From Acidobacteriaceae bacterium (GTDB lineage Bacteria; Acidobacteriota; Terriglobia; Terriglobales; Acidobacteriaceae), in contig PKXI01000277.1 of assembly GCA_003133425.1 (NCBI GenBank), forward strand, positions 6,497-34,482: a DNA stretch of 27,986 bases, given 5' to 3'. A program made the position numbers and the translations under genes. Each line of letters begins with the position of its first letter. Positions within the stretch are counted from its first letter, which is position 1. The notes under the pieces were generated by a model, which did no database searches, was not told where the DNA came from, and saw only the letters and a program-made list of their open reading frames with translations. Below, piece after piece: positions 25,637 through 27,986 of the stretch.

Positions 25637-27604
25637 ATGCGAGAAGGACGAGGAACTGCCGATAGTCATCAAGCGGCGTATCGCTCAGACTTGGATGGGC
25701 TTCGCGCGGTAGCAGTGCTGTCTGTAATTGCGTACCATCTATCGGCTAGACTCCTGCCCGGCGGCTACCTGGGGGTAGATGTTTTCTTCGTTTTGTCCGG
25801 GTATCTGATCACCAACGTTATCTGGCGCGAGGCGCTTAACAGGGAATTCACGATCGCACGTTTTTATGAACGCCGCGTACGACGGATTATGCCTGCGCTG
25901 CTTTTTCTCCTAATTGTTGCCTCCGCCTGCGCCACCGCGGTGCTTCTCCCAATTGATCTGACAGGCTATGCAAAGAGTGTCTTCGCAACCTTGGCCTTCA
26001 CAGCAAACTTATACTTCTGGAGAGATACAGATTACTTCGCACAACTCGCCTCAGATAAGCCACTGCTGCACGTTTGGTCTTTGGGAGTCGAGGAGCAGTT
26101 CTATATCATATTCCCGCTCTTCGTGGTTCTATGTATCCGGTGGCGGCGTTCAGCCCTGTTGCCACTCACCTCCGTCCTTGTCCTGGCCTCGCTACTCGCC
26201 AATATATTGGCTAATCGAGGGGGAGTATCCGGGGCAGCCTTCTATCTTCTCCCAACGCGAGCATGGGAAATAGGCGCAGGCGCGCTTCTCGCGCTTGCCC
26301 CGCCTGCAAGGATTGCCCACTCATGGGCGCGACATTCGCTAGGACTTCTTGCGGCGGCGCTTCTGATAGCGGGTCTGTGCCTCAAGGAAACCTCTCTGGG
26401 CGGGCTGGTTCCGGCCGCCCTGTGGGTTGTGCTCGGCACAGTCTTGGCAATTTACCTGGGAAATGCCGGCGGCAGTTGGCTTACCCGCGGGCTTTCCAGG
26501 ACTGCGCTGGTGTGGATCGGGCTTATCTCCTATTCTTTGTATCTTTGGCATTGGCCGATCTTCGTTTTCGCTCACTATTATCTTGTGCAACCTTCCTTTA
26601 CACCAGTTGAGGCGACAATGGCAGTTACGCTGGCGTTTGCGCTTGCAACATTGTCGTGGCGCTATGTCGAGCGTCCTTTTCGTGATCGCTCGATGCCAAT
26701 TAGCACTGTGCTGACTTGGGTCGCGTGCGGATGCTTGGTGGTTGCGGTCTCGTCCGTGACTACCCTTGCGTACAAAGGGTTTCCCTCGCGGTTCAGCCCG
26801 GAAGTGGCGCGCATCAACTCAGCGGTTGGCAGCCAATATCGCTGCAGTCTGAGTGAATATTTCTCCTTTGGCGGATTGCACGCCTGCCCCATGCTCTTGC
26901 CCAGCCACAATGCCGCGGATGCCACCGTCGCTCTCCTCGGCAACTCACACGCACAGATGTACGCGCCACTTGTCTCTGATATCTTGCGGGTCAACAATGA
27001 AAGGGGCATTCTCGTCCCGTTGAACAGTTGCCGGCCTATGCCGGACCTCAACCTTTCGTCGGAGTGCATGGCTCTCGCCGCTAAGAACCTAAATGCGATA
27101 GAAGGATTGCCCGGCATCCACGTTGTCATTATTGCTATGAGCTGGGATCCTCCGAGGTATACGCCAACGGGTGAGGTGCCGGAAGGAAGCGGATCAAAAT
27201 TCCTGATCGAAAGCCTTGATCGGCTGATCGCGGCCTTGCAACAGCGCGGCAAAACGGTGGTGCTGGTTGGGCCACTTGCGATGCCAGAATCGGACACTGC
27301 CTCGATTGTGGCCCGTCAGATAGCATTCCGGCACAAGATAGATGAGCCGCTGTTTCTTCCTGAAAGCACGTTCATGGCTAAAGAGAGCAACATTATTGAG
27401 CATTATGCCTCCCGTGACGACATTATCTTTATTCGGCCGGACCGCATCCAATGCAGGCTGGACAGGTGCGACTACTTCCGCGATGGAGCGTCATTATTCG
27501 CGGACGATAATCATCTCGCCGAGGCCTCTTTACCATTGTTCCGTCCAGTCTTCGAACCAGGACTGCAGCAGGCTTTCCTTCGGGCCAATCGATCAAAGCG
27601 TTGA
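25637..27604 (+). CDS. Membrane acyltransferase (AT3/OafA type) fused to an SGNH domain
   Basis: A 655-residue protein. Residues ~15-375 form an acyltransferase-3 membrane domain with about ten helices: YRSDLDGLRAVAVLSVIAYH (catalytic-type His34), LGVDVFFVLSGYLI, RRVRRIMPALL, LLHVWSLGVEEQFYIIFPL and LISYSLYLWHWPIF. Residues ~425-650 form a periplasmic SGNH/GDSL-like domain with the nucleophile in LLGNSHAQ (Ser437; GNSH where GDSH is usual) and the C-terminal DDNHLA supplying the Asp/His. Such fusions O-acetylate exported polysaccharides (OafA, peptidoglycan OatA). Likely role: acetylation of the EPS or LPS. The start has GGAGG at 25628-25632. It is a lone gene at the edge of the cluster. Confidence 0.92.
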   Translation: MREGRGTADSHQAAYRSDLDGLRAVAVLSVIAYHLSARLLPGGYLGVDVFFVLSGYLITNVIWREALNREFTIARFYERRVRRIMPALLFLLIVASACATAVLLPIDLTGYAKSVFATLAFTANLYFWRDTDYFAQLASDKPLLHVWSLGVEEQFYIIFPLFVVLCIRWRRSALLPLTSVLVLASLLANILANRGGVSGAAFYLLPTRAWEIGAGALLALAPPARIAHSWARHSLGLLAAALLIAGLCLKETSLGGLVPAALWVVLGTVLAIYLGNAGGSWLTRGLSRTALVWIGLISYSLYLWHWPIFVFAHYYLVQPSFTPVEATMAVTLAFALATLSWRYVERPFRDRSMPISTVLTWVACGCLVVAVSSVTTLAYKGFPSRFSPEVARINSAVGSQYRCSLSEYFSFGGLHACPMLLPSHNAADATVALLGNSHAQMYAPLVSDILRVNNERGILVPLNSCRPMPDLNLSSECMALAAKNLNAIEGLPGIHVVIIAMSWDPPRYTPTGEVPEGSGSKFLIESLDRLIAALQQRGKTVVLVGPLAMPESDTASIVARQIAFRHKIDEPLFLPESTFMAKESNIIEHYASRDDIIFIRPDRIQCRLDRCDYFRDGASLFADDNHLAEASLPLFRPVFEPGLQQAFLRANRSKR

Positions 27605-27610
27605 TCGCGG

Positions 27611-27626
27611 CGCAGGTCTGCCTGCG
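27611..27626 (+). terminator. Short GC-rich hairpin after the acyltransferase stop
   Basis: CGCAGG-TCTG-CCTGCG begins 7 nt after the stop codon at 27602-27604. It is a compact hairpin with 6-bp arms but no following T tract, so it is a weak terminator candidate. Confidence 0.25.
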
Positions 27627-27749
27627 TGAGAACAGGAAGGGCTTGTGCCAGGAGTCGCGGACCTACGTAACGTCGCCAAAGCGATGGCTGCAGGCCAGGC
27701 GCAGGAAAAGCAGGAAGATCGTGAGCGCTATGTGAAGAACAGGTGCTCC

Positions 27750-27973
27750 GAAGGCAAGCGTGCCGATTGAGGCTGCTTCCACTGGTCCGGGAGCCAGCTG
27801 GGTAATGCGCAGCAGGTAGCGTTGATAATCCACCTGATCGACCGCGCACCCCACTGTCGCGCCACCTTGTCGTACTCGCGCAGGATTGTGGGCAGACGCA
27901 GTTCCTTCAGATGGGTTCCAGCAGAAGTTGCGGCGTGTTGATCGCATGGGGCTTGGCAGGAATTCTGACTCAT
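27750..27973 (-). pseudogene. istB: istB remnant (IS21-family helper ATPase), frameshifted and truncated
   Basis: From ATG 27973 on the minus strand the frame reads HLKELRLPTILREYDKVARQ (residues 21-40), a near-exact match to the start of IS21-family IstB proteins. The homology then jumps frame near 27850 and continues as CAVDQVDYQRYLLRITQL before being lost at about 27750-27790. One base appears deleted, or two inserted, after the CAG codon at 27854. Only about 60-70 residues of a normally ~250-residue ATPase remain, with no Walker motifs. If the element is partly preserved, istA would lie beyond the right edge on the same strand, upstream of istB. No terminal inverted repeat was identified. 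Confidence 0.65.
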
Positions 27974-27986
27974 CTTCTACAGTTGG

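Overview
The window is most likely a chromosomal segment of an acidobacterium, probably of the Terriglobia. This is inferred from gene content and moderately high G+C, not from any marker gene. It carries most of an exopolysaccharide (EPS) locus of the exosortase/PEP-CTERM-associated type. Twenty protein genes, one of them cut by the left edge, are well supported. There is also one tentative small ORF and one IS21-family remnant. No tRNA, rRNA or CRISPR array was seen.

Layout. A divergent regulatory region (about 9422-9762) splits the core locus into two arms. The left arm (minus strand) reads: exosortase, EpsI, a possible 36-aa ORF, a TPR lipoprotein of the PEP-CTERM type, a Wzx-like flippase, a polysaccharide-deacetylase-like enzyme, and two GT4 glycosyltransferases, the last running off the left edge. 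The right arm (plus strand) reads: a degenerate sigma-54-activator-like regulator, an outer-membrane polysaccharide export protein, an outer-membrane beta-barrel, a chain-length determinant, an ExeA-like ATPase, a BY-family tyrosine kinase, an initiating sugar-phosphate transferase, a GT2 glycosyltransferase and an uncharacterised exported protein. Most of its early genes overlap or abut (ATGA, GTGA). Further right are a GT2/GT4 pair (plus), a GT4 and O-antigen-ligase-like pair (minus), a 0.7-kb gene-poor gap, a membrane acyltransferase with a fused SGNH domain (plus), and a frameshifted istB remnant (minus) at the right edge.

How it fits together. The parts of a Wzx/Wzy-type EPS pathway are present: initiating transferase, several glycosyltransferases, flippase, ligase/polymerase, chain-length protein, tyrosine kinase, export protein and barrel. 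Deacetylase and acyltransferase candidates could modify the polymer. Exosortase, EpsI and the TPR lipoprotein would process and anchor proteins bearing a C-terminal sorting tail, but no such substrate is encoded here.

The most interesting signal is in the divergent region. Two oppositely directed sigma-54-type (-24/-12) promoter candidates flank a perfect 20-bp palindrome and further GTGGAA-type half-sites. The first gene of the right arm is a sigma-54-activator relative that has lost the GAFTGA loop, the Walker B aspartate and any receiver domain. This suggests that a shared sigma-54 switch drives both arms, with the local protein acting as a DNA-binding modulator and not as a normal activator. 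This is inference from sequence.
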